Shown: one piece after another, positions 16,195 through 25,909 of the stretch
How the letters are laid out: the number at the start of each line of letters is the position of its first letter
Numbering within the stretch: position 1 is the first letter of the stretch
Assembly: GCA_017995775.1 (NCBI GenBank)
Contig: JAGOIF010000014.1
Coordinates: forward strand, 1 to 36,564
Source of the DNA: Aliarcobacter sp.
GTDB taxonomy: Bacteria; Campylobacterota; Campylobacteria; Campylobacterales; Arcobacteraceae
DNA length: 36,564 nt
Direction of reading: 5' to 3'
The notes under the pieces: generated by a model
Database searches by the model: none
Told to the model about the DNA's origin: nothing
The model's input: only the letters and a program-made list of their open reading frames with translations
Program-made: the position numbers and the translations under genes

Positions 16195-16754
16195 TAATAG
16201 AAGGCATTGATACAGCTGGAAAATCAACTCAATTAGATTTACTAAGATTTAAATATCCTAAGGCTATTTTTACAAAAGAGCCAGGAGGAACAGACATTGG
16301 TTTAAAGCTTAGAATGATGGCTTTAAATGGTGAAGCAAAATCAAAAATTGCAGAAATGTTTCTTTTTATGGCAGATAGAGCTGAACATATTGAAGAGGTA
16401 ATAAAGCCCAATAAGAATAATACAATTATTTCAGATAGATCGATTATATCAGGGATTGCTTATTCAACACAATTAAAAATAGATCAACTAATTGAACTAA
16501 ATTTAATAGCTACGGATAATACTCTTCCAAGCCATGTAATTTTACTTGAATTATCACCTGATGAATTAAAATATAGATTATCTTTAAAGGATAATGACTC
16601 AATAGAATTAAGAGGAATTAATTATTTGATGAACATTCAAAATAGAATGAAAGAAACTATTAAAAAACTAAATATAAATTATATTTTCATTGATGCAAGT
16701 TTAAAAATAGAAGAAATTGAAAAGAAAATAGAGGATTTTATGAATGGCGAATAA
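16185..16754 (+). CDS. tmk: Thymidylate kinase
   Basis: Phosphorylates dTMP to dTDP. 189 residues. P-loop GIDTAGKST at 7-15, with Ala-Gly instead of the more usual Gly-Ala/Gly-Ser. FTKEPGGT at 30-37 is the DRX-like/EPG segment. MADRAEHIEEVIKP (about 62-75) and ISDRSIISGIAYS (about 81-93) are typical. The lid region (about 135-150) is short. The ATG overlaps coaD, and the 3' end overlaps hisS by 11 nt, so expression is translationally coupled. Confidence 0.92.
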   Translation: MYVVIEGIDTAGKSTQLDLLRFKYPKAIFTKEPGGTDIGLKLRMMALNGEAKSKIAEMFLFMADRAEHIEEVIKPNKNNTIISDRSIISGIAYSTQLKIDQLIELNLIATDNTLPSHVILLELSPDELKYRLSLKDNDSIELRGINYLMNIQNRMKETIKKLNINYIFIDASLKIEEIEKKIEDFMNGE

Positions 16755-17985
16755 TGAAACTAAAAATGTTAAGACGATACAAAGCTTAAGAGGAATGAAA
16801 GACATTGTAAATGAAGAGAGTGCTTTATTTACATATTTTATAGAAAATGCATCAAAAATTGCTAAAAATTATGGATTTTCGTATATTGAAACACCCCTTT
16901 TAGAAGAAACAGCATTATTTAAAAGAAGTGTTGGAGAAAGTTCTGATATTGTAAATAAAGAGATGTATCAATTTATTGATAAAGGTGAAAATGACGTTTG
17001 TCTAAGACCTGAAGGAACAGCTGGAGTTGTAAGACACTTTGTTGAGAAAAAACTAGACCGTGCAGGTGGAAACTATAAATGGTATTATTATGGTCCTATG
17101 TTTAGATATGAAAGACCTCAAAAAGGAAGACTAAGAGAGTTTCATCAATTTGGTTGTGAAGTATTTGGGATTGACTCAGTTTTTGAAGATGCAAATATTA
17201 TCATTATGATTAAAGAAATACTTGATTTTTTCAAAATTGGATTTACATTAAAACTAAATTCTTTAGGTTGTAATGAGTGTATGCCTCCGTATAAAGAAAA
17301 TCTAGTTAAGTATTTAACAAATTTTAAAGAAAACCTTTGTGAAGACTGTAATAAAAGAATTATTACAAATCCAATAAGAGTTTTAGACTGTAAAAATGAT
17401 AAATGTCAATTACTATTAACAGATGCTCCCAAAATTACTACAAGTTTATGTAATTCTTGTGATACTGATTTTAAAAAACTAAAAGAAATTTTAGATTTTA
17501 ATAATATTTCTTATGAAGTTGATTCAAACCTTGTAAGAGGATTAGATTATTATAATAAAACTGCATTTGAATTTGTAAGTAATGAAATCGGCGCACAAAG
17601 TGCAATCGCTGGTGGTGGAAGATATGATAGACTTGTTGAATTCTTAGGTGGAAAGTCTACTCCTGGAATTGGCTTTGCTATTGGTATTGAAAGATTATTA
17701 GAACTTGTCAAAATGCCTTGTGTTGATGAAGAGATTGTTTATATTGGGGCATTAGATGAAAATTCATTAAATAGTGTTATTAGTATTGCAAATAAAAAGA
17801 GAAAAACAACAAAAACTTTAGTAGAATACTCGCCAAGAAGTTTTGGAAAACATTTTTCGATTGCCGAAAAATTAGGAGCAAGTATTGTTGCTTTAATTGG
17901 TGAAAATGAATTAAAAAATGGAACTATTTATATAAAAAATATAAAAACAAAAGAAGATACAAATTTAAAATTAGAGGATTTTTAA
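16744..17985 (+). CDS. hisS: Histidine--tRNA ligase
   Basis: Class II aminoacyl-tRNA synthetase, 413 residues. Motif 2 contains YYYGPMFRYERPQKGRLREF and QFGCEVFG. The HisA signature LVRGLDYYNKTAFEF is at about 262-276. Motif 3 includes GGGRYDRL (about 290-297) and PGIGFAIGIERLL. A four-Cys segment (about 179-240, with CNECMPPY, CEDCNKR, LDCKNDKC and CNSCDTDF) sits in the insertion domain, as in many bacterial HisRS that carry extra cysteines. The anticodon-binding domain forms the last 90 residues. It starts inside tmk and ends 2 nt before speA. Confidence 0.96.
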   Translation: MANNETKNVKTIQSLRGMKDIVNEESALFTYFIENASKIAKNYGFSYIETPLLEETALFKRSVGESSDIVNKEMYQFIDKGENDVCLRPEGTAGVVRHFVEKKLDRAGGNYKWYYYGPMFRYERPQKGRLREFHQFGCEVFGIDSVFEDANIIIMIKEILDFFKIGFTLKLNSLGCNECMPPYKENLVKYLTNFKENLCEDCNKRIITNPIRVLDCKNDKCQLLLTDAPKITTSLCNSCDTDFKKLKEILDFNNISYEVDSNLVRGLDYYNKTAFEFVSNEIGAQSAIAGGGRYDRLVEFLGGKSTPGIGFAIGIERLLELVKMPCVDEEIVYIGALDENSLNSVISIANKKRKTTKTLVEYSPRSFGKHFSIAEKLGASIVALIGENELKNGTIYIKNIKTKEDTNLKLEDF

Positions 17986-17987
17986 AA

Positions 17988-19793
17988 GTGAATAACTATG
18001 GTATTAATATATGGAGTGACGATAATTTTGTGATTGAAGATGGATTAGCGAAGATAAATCATGATTGTAAACCTTCGTTAATTTCCATCGTTAAAGATAT
18101 AAGAAAACAAGATTTCAAAGGTCCTTTACTTTTAAGGTTTCCCCATATAACTGAAAAACAAATAAACACTTTATACAACACATTTAATTCAAGTATTAAA
18201 GAATATGATTATAAGGGTGCTTTCAAGGCAGTTTTTCCTTTAAAAGTTAACCAATTACCTAACTTTATTCATCCTTTAATTAATGAAGGTAAAAATTTTA
18301 ATTACGGTTTAGAAGCGGGAAGTAAAGCAGAGCTAGTAATTGCTATGACTTATAATAATTTAGGTTCTCCAATAACTGTAAATGGTTTTAAAGACAAAGA
18401 AATGATTCATTTAGGTTTTATTGCTAAAAGTATGGGTCACGATATTACATTAATTATTGAAGGTTTAAATGAACTTGAAATGATTATCGAAGTTTTAAAT
18501 GAAACAAAAATGGAATCTCCAAGTATTGGTCTAAGAGTTAGACTTCATAGTGGTGGAAGTGGGTTATGGGCAAAAAGCGGTGGTATTAATTCTAAATTTG
18601 GACTAACATCTACTGAAATTCTAGAAGCTTATGAATTAATGGAAGAGAATAATGTAGTTAAGTATTTAACAATGATTCATTTTCATATTGGTTCTGCTAT
18701 GAATTCAATTAAACCATTAAAAAAAGCATTAAGAGAAGCTGGTCATATTTATGCAGAACTTAAAAATCTAGGTGCTACAAATTTAGATTCAATTAATATA
18801 GGTGGTGGATTAGCAGTTGAATATAATGCATATGAAAGAACTAGATTTTATTCATTATCTGAGTTTTCGAATGATGTTATCTTTACATTAAAAGAGATTG
18901 CAAAACAAAAAAATGTTGCTGAACCTAATATTTTTACAGAATCAGGAAGATTTATATCTGCTGCTTCTACTGTACTAATTACTCCTGTATTAGAGTTATT
19001 TTCAGCAGAATATGAGCTGGATCATTTAAATTTAAAAGAAAAAAACCCTCCTTTAATTCAAGAGTTATATGATTTATTCAGAGATATGTCTAAAAAAACT
19101 GCTTATGAGTTTATGCATGATAGTATCGATCATATGGAATCATTATTAACGCTTTTTGATTTAGGATATATTGATTTACAAGATAGATCAAATGCTGAAA
19201 TATTAACACATCAAGTAATTAAAAAAGCTATTTCTTTACTTGAAATTGATCATTATGAAGAGTTAAAAAAACTTGATGAAAACATTCAAGAAAAATATTT
19301 ATTAAACTTCTCAGTATTTCAATCCCTTCCTGATTATTGGGGAATTGAGCAAGAATTCCCTATTATGCCTATAACTCATCTTAATAGAAAACCTACAAGA
19401 AGTGCTAGTTTATGGGATATTACTTGTGATAGTGATGGAGAAATACCATTTGACATGAAAAAACCTTTATATTTACATGATGTAAATTTAAATAAAGAAG
19501 ATTACTTTATTGGATTTTTCAACGTGGGAGCATATCAAGATACCCTAGGAATGAAGCATAATTTATTTTCTCACCCAACAGAAGTTAACGTTGTATTTAA
19601 AAACGGTAAGGTAGTTTTAGAAAAAATCTTAGAATCTCAAAAGATTATTGATATTTTAGAAGATATTGATTATGATACAGAAGATATAAGATCAATTTTA
19701 AGAAAAAATTTAAATGATCATAATTTTAAAGATATTGAAAAATATTTAAATGAAAATAGTTATTTAAAAACTATTTGGAGTTATCATGAGTGA
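17988..19793 (+). CDS. speA: Biosynthetic arginine decarboxylase (SpeA)
   Basis: PLP enzyme that makes agmatine from arginine, the first step to putrescine and spermidine. 601 residues, normal for the Campylobacterota form. The PLP lysine lies in FPLKVNQ (Lys86). GLEAGSKAEL, MIHFHIGSA, INIGGGLAVEY and FTESGRFI are fold-III decarboxylase signatures. The C-terminal DITCDSDGE and GAYQDTLGMKHNLF are SpeA motifs. The start is GTG at 17988, with AGGA 9 nt upstream at the end of hisS. It overlaps cysE by 8 nt. Confidence 0.95.
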   Translation: MNNYGINIWSDDNFVIEDGLAKINHDCKPSLISIVKDIRKQDFKGPLLLRFPHITEKQINTLYNTFNSSIKEYDYKGAFKAVFPLKVNQLPNFIHPLINEGKNFNYGLEAGSKAELVIAMTYNNLGSPITVNGFKDKEMIHLGFIAKSMGHDITLIIEGLNELEMIIEVLNETKMESPSIGLRVRLHSGGSGLWAKSGGINSKFGLTSTEILEAYELMEENNVVKYLTMIHFHIGSAMNSIKPLKKALREAGHIYAELKNLGATNLDSINIGGGLAVEYNAYERTRFYSLSEFSNDVIFTLKEIAKQKNVAEPNIFTESGRFISAASTVLITPVLELFSAEYELDHLNLKEKNPPLIQELYDLFRDMSKKTAYEFMHDSIDHMESLLTLFDLGYIDLQDRSNAEILTHQVIKKAISLLEIDHYEELKKLDENIQEKYLLNFSVFQSLPDYWGIEQEFPIMPITHLNRKPTRSASLWDITCDSDGEIPFDMKKPLYLHDVNLNKEDYFIGFFNVGAYQDTLGMKHNLFSHPTEVNVVFKNGKVVLEKILESQKIIDILEDIDYDTEDIRSILRKNLNDHNFKDIEKYLNENSYLKTIWSYHE

Positions 19794-20541
19794 TGAACAA
19801 ATTGAAGAACAAGAAAAGATTTCATTTTGGCAACAGATAAAAGAAGATTTTACTGTTCCAAAAAATAACGACCCTGCCCTTGATTCTACAATAGAATTAG
19901 TATTTAATTATCCAGGTGTTTGGGCGATTATTAACTATAGATTTGCAAATAAACTTTATTATAAAGGTTTTAAGAAAACTGCAAGAATAATCAGTGGTTT
20001 ATCAAGCTTCCTTACAAAAACAGACATTCATCCAGCTTGTACAATTGGAAGAAGAGTATTTATAGATCATGCTATTGGTGTGGTAATTGGTGCTACTGCT
20101 ATTGTTGAAGATGATGTTTTGATTTATCAAGGAGTAACACTAGGTGGAGTTAGTCTTAATAAAGGAAAACGACATCCAACAATTAGATCAAATACTGTAA
20201 TAGGAAGTGGAGCAAAGATTTTAGGAAATATCACTATTGGTAAAAACTCTAAAATTGGAGCAAATTCTGTTGTAGTTTGTGATGTGCCTGATAATTCAAC
20301 TGCTGTTGGAGTTCCTGCTAGAATCATAAGAAGAGATAACAAAAACTGCAAAATGGAACATGGGGATTTACCTGATATTAATAAAGAAATGTTTAAATAT
20401 CTACTTGAAAGAATTCATATTCTTGAAGTTGCTCTAAAAGAACAAGATGGAATTGATGTGAGTGTTAAAGACAAAAAGCTTGAAGAAGATTATAATAATT
20501 TTATTGAAGCTATGAATTCTATAAAAAAGAGTGAATCTTGA
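19786..20541 (+). CDS. cysE: Serine O-acetyltransferase (CysE)
   Basis: Makes O-acetylserine for cysteine synthesis. 251 residues. The left-handed beta-helix spans about 85-185: HPACTIGRRVFIDHAIG, then GVTLGGVSLNKGKRHPTI, GSGAKILGNITIG and a VPARIIRR end. FIDHAIGVVIG carries the catalytic His. The N-terminal helical domain is shortened compared with E. coli CysE, as in the EpsC-type short forms. The C-terminal 60 residues (HILEVALKEQDG and onward) form a predicted helix specific to this group. It overlaps speA and is followed by a TTG-started permease gene that overlaps by 4 nt. Confidence 0.93.
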   Translation: MSDEQIEEQEKISFWQQIKEDFTVPKNNDPALDSTIELVFNYPGVWAIINYRFANKLYYKGFKKTARIISGLSSFLTKTDIHPACTIGRRVFIDHAIGVVIGATAIVEDDVLIYQGVTLGGVSLNKGKRHPTIRSNTVIGSGAKILGNITIGKNSKIGANSVVVCDVPDNSTAVGVPARIIRRDNKNCKMEHGDLPDINKEMFKYLLERIHILEVALKEQDGIDVSVKDKKLEEDYNNFIEAMNSIKKSES

Positions 20542-21272
20542 CATTAGAACTTGCTGGATTTGGAATAGTTACAGGTTTTATATCTGGATTTTTTGGAGTT
20601 GGTGGAGGAATGATTCTTGTTCCTATGCTTTTAATGGTGGGATATGTAATGAAAGAAGCCGTTGCTATTTCTATTATGCAAATGGTTTTTTCTTCAATTT
20701 ATGGATCTTTTTTAAATGCACAAAAAGCCAAAGACGTAGTAAAAGATGGAATGGTTATAGGAACGGGAGGGTTTATAGGTGGTCTTCAAAGTGGATATAT
20801 TGTATCAAATGTTTCAAATGAATTTTTACAATATCTTTTTATTGCCATTTTAATCTTCTCTATTGTTAGAATCTTTTACTCTCCTGCAGAACCAGAAGGT
20901 GAAAGAAAATCTCATAATAAATTTATACTGCTTATTATTGGATTTTTCATAGGAATTGTAGCTATGAGTATTGGAGTTGGTGGATCTATTTTATTAACAC
21001 CTATTTTAGTAGGCTTTATGAAATATGATTTAAAATCAGCAACTGCATTAGGATTATTTTTCGTAATTTTCTCTTCAATAGCTGGATTTACATCTATTTC
21101 ACTTCATGGAAATATGTTATATACAGAAGGTGCCATTGTTGGAATTGCTTCATTAATTGGTGTATATTTTGGAATCAAAGCAAAACACATAGTAAAATCA
21201 ACTTCTTATAAACAATATATTTTAATTTTAAATATTATTATATTAATAGCAATGCTTTATAAGACTATTTAG
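20538..21272 (+). CDS. TauE/SafE-family sulfite exporter-like permease
   Basis: A 244-residue inner membrane protein with about eight hydrophobic segments in two repeated halves. Each half begins with a Gly-rich motif: GFISGFFGVGGGMILVPMLL and GIVAMSIGVGGSILLTPILV. This is the TauE/SafE (DUF81) signature. These carriers move small organosulfur anions or sulfite across the membrane. The substrate here is unknown, but location directly after cysE suggests a link to sulfur metabolism (inference). The start is TTG at 20538, overlapping the cysE stop (TTGA). The 3' end overlaps the converging helicase gene by 4 nt. Confidence 0.88.
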   Translation: MTLELAGFGIVTGFISGFFGVGGGMILVPMLLMVGYVMKEAVAISIMQMVFSSIYGSFLNAQKAKDVVKDGMVIGTGGFIGGLQSGYIVSNVSNEFLQYLFIAILIFSIVRIFYSPAEPEGERKSHNKFILLIIGFFIGIVAMSIGVGGSILLTPILVGFMKYDLKSATALGLFFVIFSSIAGFTSISLHGNMLYTEGAIVGIASLIGVYFGIKAKHIVKSTSYKQYILILNIIILIAMLYKTI

Positions 21273-22501
21273 TCTTTTAAAGCTTGTTGTCTTAACTTAT
21301 CTTTTTTACTCATTCTAGCACCTTTTATAGGCTCTTGTCCTTTTTCTTTTTTAACTGCATTTCCAATTAATTCAAAACCTTCTATTTGCTCTTTTTGTAT
21401 TTTCATTTCACATTTTTTCTCAATTAAAGAAAAGTGTTCAAAATCTTCAAGTCCAATAAAAGAAATAGCATCTCCACTTTTACCAGCCCTACCCGTTCGT
21501 CCAATTCTATGTATATAATCAGCAGCCGCTCTTGGTAAATCAAAGTTCACAACACACGAAATATCTTCTATATGAAGTCCACGTGCAGCAATATCAGTAG
21601 CAAATAATATATTGATTTTTTTATCTTTAAACTCTTGTAAAATATCATTTCTATCATCTTGATGTAAATCTCCATGAAAAGATTCTGCATTTAATCCATA
21701 CTTTCTAAACTTTGCAGCAAGATTGTCACAAGAACGTTTATTTGCCATAAATACAAGTATTTGCTCCCATGCATGAGTTTGTATTAGATTTCTTAAAAGT
21801 GAACTTCTATTCTCTTTATTTACTTCTATTACCCTTTGATTTATAGTTTTAACAGTTGGTGTTTCATCTTTTATAAAAACTTCAACAGCTTCTTTTGTAA
21901 TCCTTGAAATAATATTTTGCACTTTTACAGGATAAGTTGCAGAAAACAGAAGATTTTGTCTATTTTTTGGTATTTGAGATAAAAGTAAATCTAACTCTTC
22001 TTCAAAACCAAAATCAAGCATTTTATCAGCTTCATCCAAGACAAAAAATTCTAAAGCACTTAAATTTAACTGCTTTTTTTCTAATATATCGAGCAGTCTT
22101 CCAGTAGTTGCCACAACAATATCACAACCTTTTTGAATCTCTAAGAGCTGATCACCAATACTTTGTCCACCAATAATACTTACGAGTTTTGGTTTTTTTT
22201 CAAGATTTGAAGAAAATTGTGTAAATGCATAAGATACTTGTAAAGCTAGTTCTCGGGTAGGAGTTAAAACTAAAGCTCTTATTTTAGGCTTTCCTTCATA
22301 GTTTTGCTCACTCCAAAGCTCTAAAATTGGTAATACAAAACTAGCAGTTTTTCCACTACCTGTTTGTGCTCTTGCTATTATGTCTTTTTTTTCTAATACA
22401 AGAGGAATCACCCTTTCTTGAATTGTTGTGGGATTTATATAAGAATTTTCAAAAAGTACTTTGCTAATCTCTTCTTTTAGTCCTAATTTTGAAAATGTCA
22501 T
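21269..22501 (-). CDS. DEAD-box ATP-dependent RNA helicase, RhlE-like
   Basis: A 410-residue RNA helicase of the RhlE group. The Q motif region TTIQERVIPL precedes motif I AQTGSGKT (45-52). Motif Ia is PTRELA, II is DEAD (156-159), III is SAT (187-189), and VI is HRIGRTGRAG. The C-terminal tail is short and basic (KGARMSKKDKLRQQALKD), suited to RNA binding. Such helicases act in ribosome assembly and mRNA turnover, often in the cold. AAAGGA lies 5 nt before the ATG. It is divergent from uvrA across 186 nt. Confidence 0.92.
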   Translation of the reverse strand: MTFSKLGLKEEISKVLFENSYINPTTIQERVIPLVLEKKDIIARAQTGSGKTASFVLPILELWSEQNYEGKPKIRALVLTPTRELALQVSYAFTQFSSNLEKKPKLVSIIGGQSIGDQLLEIQKGCDIVVATTGRLLDILEKKQLNLSALEFFVLDEADKMLDFGFEEELDLLLSQIPKNRQNLLFSATYPVKVQNIISRITKEAVEVFIKDETPTVKTINQRVIEVNKENRSSLLRNLIQTHAWEQILVFMANKRSCDNLAAKFRKYGLNAESFHGDLHQDDRNDILQEFKDKKINILFATDIAARGLHIEDISCVVNFDLPRAAADYIHRIGRTGRAGKSGDAISFIGLEDFEHFSLIEKKCEMKIQKEQIEGFELIGNAVKKEKGQEPIKGARMSKKDKLRQQALKD

Positions 22502-22653
22502 ATCTTTCCTTTGATTATTTTTTTATTATTTTATCCAATTTAAATATCATAAATACTTTTATAATATTTTTAATATTAAATAATATTCTTAATTCAAAAT
22601 CCAATAATTAAATTTATCATGATGCATTCAATAAGCTATTAAGTAATCTATCA

Positions 22654-22659
22654 TATAAT
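22654..22659 (+). promoter_or_regulatory. Putative -10 box of uvrA
   Basis: TATAAT at 22654-22659 lies 28 nt upstream of the uvrA ATG, and AAAGG (22676-22680) is the SD. No convincing -35 box is present at 17 nt spacing, which is common in this phylum. No LexA-type operator is evident. Confidence 0.4.
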
Positions 22660-22687
22660 ATTAGCTTCAAATTTTAAAGGCAAAATA

Positions 22688-25501
22688 ATGACTGATACTA
22701 TAAAAATTTTTAATGCTAAAGAAAATAATTTAAAAAATATTAACTTAGAAATACCAAAAAATAAGCTAATTGTGTTTACAGGACTTTCAGGTTCTGGAAA
22801 ATCTACATTAGCTTTTGATACACTTTATGCTGAGGGACAAAGAAGATATATTGAGTCTTTATCTGCTTATGCTAGACAATTTTTAGACAAGGTTGGAAAA
22901 CCTGATGTTGAAAGAATCGAAGGTTTAACTCCTGCAATTGCAATTGATCAAAAAACAACTTCTAAAAATCCACGTTCAACGGTTGGAACAATTACAGAAG
23001 TTTACGATTATTTCAGACTTTTATATGCCCGAATTGGGAAACAACACTGTAATCAGTGTGGAAATCCAATCTCTCAAATGAGTGCAAGTGATGTAATCAC
23101 CCAAGTTTTAACACTTCCTAATGAATCAAAAATAGTTATTTTAGCTCCAATTATTAATAGAAAAAAAGGAAGTTTTGCTGATTTACTTGAAAGTCTTCGT
23201 GCTAAAGGTTATGTAAGAGCCATGATTGATGGAGTAATGGCTAGACTTGATGAAGAAATAGAACTTGAAAAAAATAAAATGCACACTATTAAAATAGTTA
23301 TTGATAGGGTTGTAATTAAAGAAGAAAATAGAGATAGAATCGCACAAGATGTTGAAAAAGGTTTAAAAGAAAGTTTTGGAGAACTTGAAATTGAAGTTTT
23401 AAACCATGAAGAAGTGGGTGTTGAAAAGCATATTCACTACTCTGAACATATGGCTTGTTTTTCTTGTAAAATCTCTTTCGAACCACTTGAGCCATTGTCA
23501 TTTTCTTTTAACTCACCAAAAGGTGCTTGTTCATCATGTGATGGTTTAGGTATTAGATATGCTTTAGATATGAAAAAAGTTATTGATGAAGAATTAACAA
23601 TCGAAGATGGAGCTGTTAAAATCATATATGGTTTTAACAAAGGATTTTATTTTAAAATGCTTTTAGCTTTTTGTGAAGCAAGTAATATAAATACAAAAAT
23701 TCCTTTTAAAGAAATTGAAGAACATCAAAGAAAAGCACTTTTACATGGAAGTGTTGAAGACGCAGTATTTTTTTGGAAAAAACATAAGCTTACAAGAAAA
23801 TGGGAAGGAATTGTAAAATTAGCCTATGACATGATAAAAGAAGAAAAAGAGATGGCTGAATACATGACTGAAAAGAAATGTGATGCTTGTGATGGAAATA
23901 GATTAAAACCAGCCTCTTCTAGCGTTTTTGTGGCGAATAAAAAAATAAGCGATATTTTAAATATTCCAATTGAAGATGCCCATGCATTTTTTCAAGATGA
24001 AGAAAACTTTAAATATTTAAATGAACAACATCAAATGATTGCAAAACCTATTTTAAAAGAGATAAAAGAACGAATCTTTTTTCTATATGACGTAGGTCTT
24101 GGATATATTACACTAGGACGTGATGCTAGAACTATCTCAGGAGGAGAAGCTCAAAGAATTAGAGTGGCTTCACAAATAGGTTCAGGACTAACAGGAGTTA
24201 TGTACGTTCTTGATGAGCCTTCTATTGGACTTCATGAAAGAGATACAAATAAGCTTATTAAAACTCTTAGAGCTCTACAAGAAAAGGGAAATACTGTAAT
24301 TGTAGTTGAACATGATAAAGAGACTATTCAAGCGGCTGATTATATAGTTGATATTGGTCCATTTGCTGGGAAATATGGTGGTGAGATTGTATTTGCTGGA
24401 ACTTTAAAAGAGATGAATAAAGCAAAAACTTTAACAGCAAAATATGTAACGGGAGCAAAAAAGATTGATTATGTACATAATCGTCCCCAAGAAGAATTTA
24501 TAGAAATCAAAAACGTAACTATAAATAATATAAAAGATTTAAATGTAAAAATTCCACTAAAAAATTTATGTGCAATAACAGGAGTTTCAGGAAGTGGAAA
24601 ATCTTCACTTATTTTACAAACTCTACTTCCTGTTGCAAAAGAACTTTTAAATAGAGCTAGAAAAGTAAAAAAAGTTGATGGTGTAGAAATTGAAGGATTA
24701 GAAAAATTAGACAAAGTTATCTATCTTGACCAATCACCAATTGGAAGAACTCCAAGATCAAATCCAGCAACTTATACTGGTTTAATGGATGAAATCAGAG
24801 ATTTATTTGCAAAAACAAAAGAAGCCAGTTTAAGAGGTTATAAAATCGGAAGATTCTCTTTTAACGTAAAAGGTGGAAGATGTGAAAAATGTCAAGGTGA
24901 AGGTGAAATCAAAATCGAAATGCACTTCTTACCAGATATTATGGTTAAATGTGATGATTGTCATGGTAGTAGATACAATACGCAAACTTTAGAGATTTTA
25001 TACAAAGGTAAAAATATCTCTGATGTTTTAAATATGAGTGTTGATGAAGCTTTAGAATTCTTTGCAAAGGTTCCAAAACTAAATGCAAAACTTCAAACAC
25101 TAAGTGATGTAGGTCTTGGATACATTACTTTAGGACAAAATGCAGTAACACTAAGTGGTGGTGAAGCACAAAGAATTAAACTTTCAAAAGAACTAAGTAA
25201 AAAAGATACTGGAAATACTTTATATGTATTAGATGAACCAACAACAGGTCTTCACTTTGCAGACGTTGATAGACTTACAAAAGTATTACACCACCTTGTT
25301 GATTTAGGAAACTCTGTTTTAGTAATCGAGCACAATCTTGATGTTATTAAAAACTCTGATTGGGTTATTGATATGGGACCTGAGGGTGGAAATAAAGGTG
25401 GAATGATAGTTGATGAGGGAACGCCTGAGTATATAGCTTCAAATCATAAAGTTTCAGGTTCATATACTGGATATTATTTAGATAAAGAGATAAACGGCTA
25501 A
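22688..25501 (+). CDS. uvrA: Excinuclease ABC subunit UvrA
   Basis: DNA damage recognition ATPase of nucleotide excision repair, 937 residues (E. coli 940). Two ABC modules are seen: Walker A GLSGSGKS at 32-39 and GVSGSGKS at about 631. Each has an ABC signature (TISGGEAQRIRVA and TLSGGEAQRIKLS) and a Walker B (VMYVLDEPSIGLHERD and LYVLDEPTTGLHFAD). Zinc modules are CFSCKISFEPLEPL...CSSCDGLG and CEKCQGEGEIKIEM...CDDCHGSR, the second with the beta-hairpin used in damage sensing. It overlaps the DUF309 gene by one base (TAATG). Confidence 0.97.
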   Translation: MTDTIKIFNAKENNLKNINLEIPKNKLIVFTGLSGSGKSTLAFDTLYAEGQRRYIESLSAYARQFLDKVGKPDVERIEGLTPAIAIDQKTTSKNPRSTVGTITEVYDYFRLLYARIGKQHCNQCGNPISQMSASDVITQVLTLPNESKIVILAPIINRKKGSFADLLESLRAKGYVRAMIDGVMARLDEEIELEKNKMHTIKIVIDRVVIKEENRDRIAQDVEKGLKESFGELEIEVLNHEEVGVEKHIHYSEHMACFSCKISFEPLEPLSFSFNSPKGACSSCDGLGIRYALDMKKVIDEELTIEDGAVKIIYGFNKGFYFKMLLAFCEASNINTKIPFKEIEEHQRKALLHGSVEDAVFFWKKHKLTRKWEGIVKLAYDMIKEEKEMAEYMTEKKCDACDGNRLKPASSSVFVANKKISDILNIPIEDAHAFFQDEENFKYLNEQHQMIAKPILKEIKERIFFLYDVGLGYITLGRDARTISGGEAQRIRVASQIGSGLTGVMYVLDEPSIGLHERDTNKLIKTLRALQEKGNTVIVVEHDKETIQAADYIVDIGPFAGKYGGEIVFAGTLKEMNKAKTLTAKYVTGAKKIDYVHNRPQEEFIEIKNVTINNIKDLNVKIPLKNLCAITGVSGSGKSSLILQTLLPVAKELLNRARKVKKVDGVEIEGLEKLDKVIYLDQSPIGRTPRSNPATYTGLMDEIRDLFAKTKEASLRGYKIGRFSFNVKGGRCEKCQGEGEIKIEMHFLPDIMVKCDDCHGSRYNTQTLEILYKGKNISDVLNMSVDEALEFFAKVPKLNAKLQTLSDVGLGYITLGQNAVTLSGGEAQRIKLSKELSKKDTGNTLYVLDEPTTGLHFADVDRLTKVLHHLVDLGNSVLVIEHNLDVIKNSDWVIDMGPEGGNKGGMIVDEGTPEYIASNHKVSGSYTGYYLDKEING

Positions 25502-25866
25502 TGAAAATAAATTATGCTATTTTTTCTCAAAAAACAGCAATTGATAGATTTTTATTTGCTATTGAAAATGGCTATTTTGTAGAGGCTCACGAATTACTTG
25601 AAGATGATTGGAATATGTATAAAAAACAAGGGCAAAAAGAGAAAGCTCTTGTTTTAAAAGGTTTGATAAATGGAGCTACTGCACTTGCACTTTTTCATAT
25701 AAAAAAAAGACCTGAATCTTATCAAAAAGTTTGGCCAGCATTTTTAAAATATATTCCACTTTTAGATAAAGTAAGTTTTGAAGAAAAAGAGAAGTTTTAT
25801 AAAGCAAAAAAGATATTGGAAGAATTAAACAAAGAAATTATAATCAAAGAAGAAGTAGAAAAATAA
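25501..25866 (+). CDS. DUF309 domain protein
   Basis: A 121-residue helical protein with the DUF309 signature: an N-terminal FYxAHELLExxW-type motif (GYFVEAHELLEDDW), then KGLINGATALALFHIKKRPES and a helix ending YIPLLDKV. The family is widespread but without an assigned function. Its conserved His/Glu/Trp positions suggest a small ligand or metal site. The ATG overlaps the uvrA stop, so the two are co-translated. Whether it has any role in repair is unknown. Confidence 0.85.
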   Translation: MKINYAIFSQKTAIDRFLFAIENGYFVEAHELLEDDWNMYKKQGQKEKALVLKGLINGATALALFHIKKRPESYQKVWPAFLKYIPLLDKVSFEEKEKFYKAKKILEELNKEIIIKEEVEK

Positions 25867-25882
25867 ACTTATTTTTCTACTT
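25853..25882. terminator. Long hairpin terminator between convergent genes
   Basis: AAGTAGAAAAATAA (25853-25866) and TTATTTTTCTACTT (25869-25882) are exact reverse complements, giving at least 13 bp around a 4-nt loop. The stop of the DUF309 gene lies in the stem. T-runs occur on both sides of the symmetric structure, so it can serve the uvrA unit and the converging FlaG-like gene. Confidence 0.65.
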
Positions 25883-25909
25883 TCTTAATTGATATTATTA
25901 TTTAAGCAA

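Noticed and set aside
16229-16411. The P-loop of tmk reads GIDTAGKST and might suggest a non-canonical kinase.
   Set aside because: The variation stays within the P-loop pattern and the other thymidylate kinase motifs are intact. The gene order with coaD and hisS also fits tmk.
20531-20821. A 96-codon frame overlapping the TauE/SafE gene on the same strand.
   Set aside because: The product is rich in Trp, Tyr, Cys and Asn typical of an out-of-frame reading, while the other frame gives a clear TauE/SafE protein.
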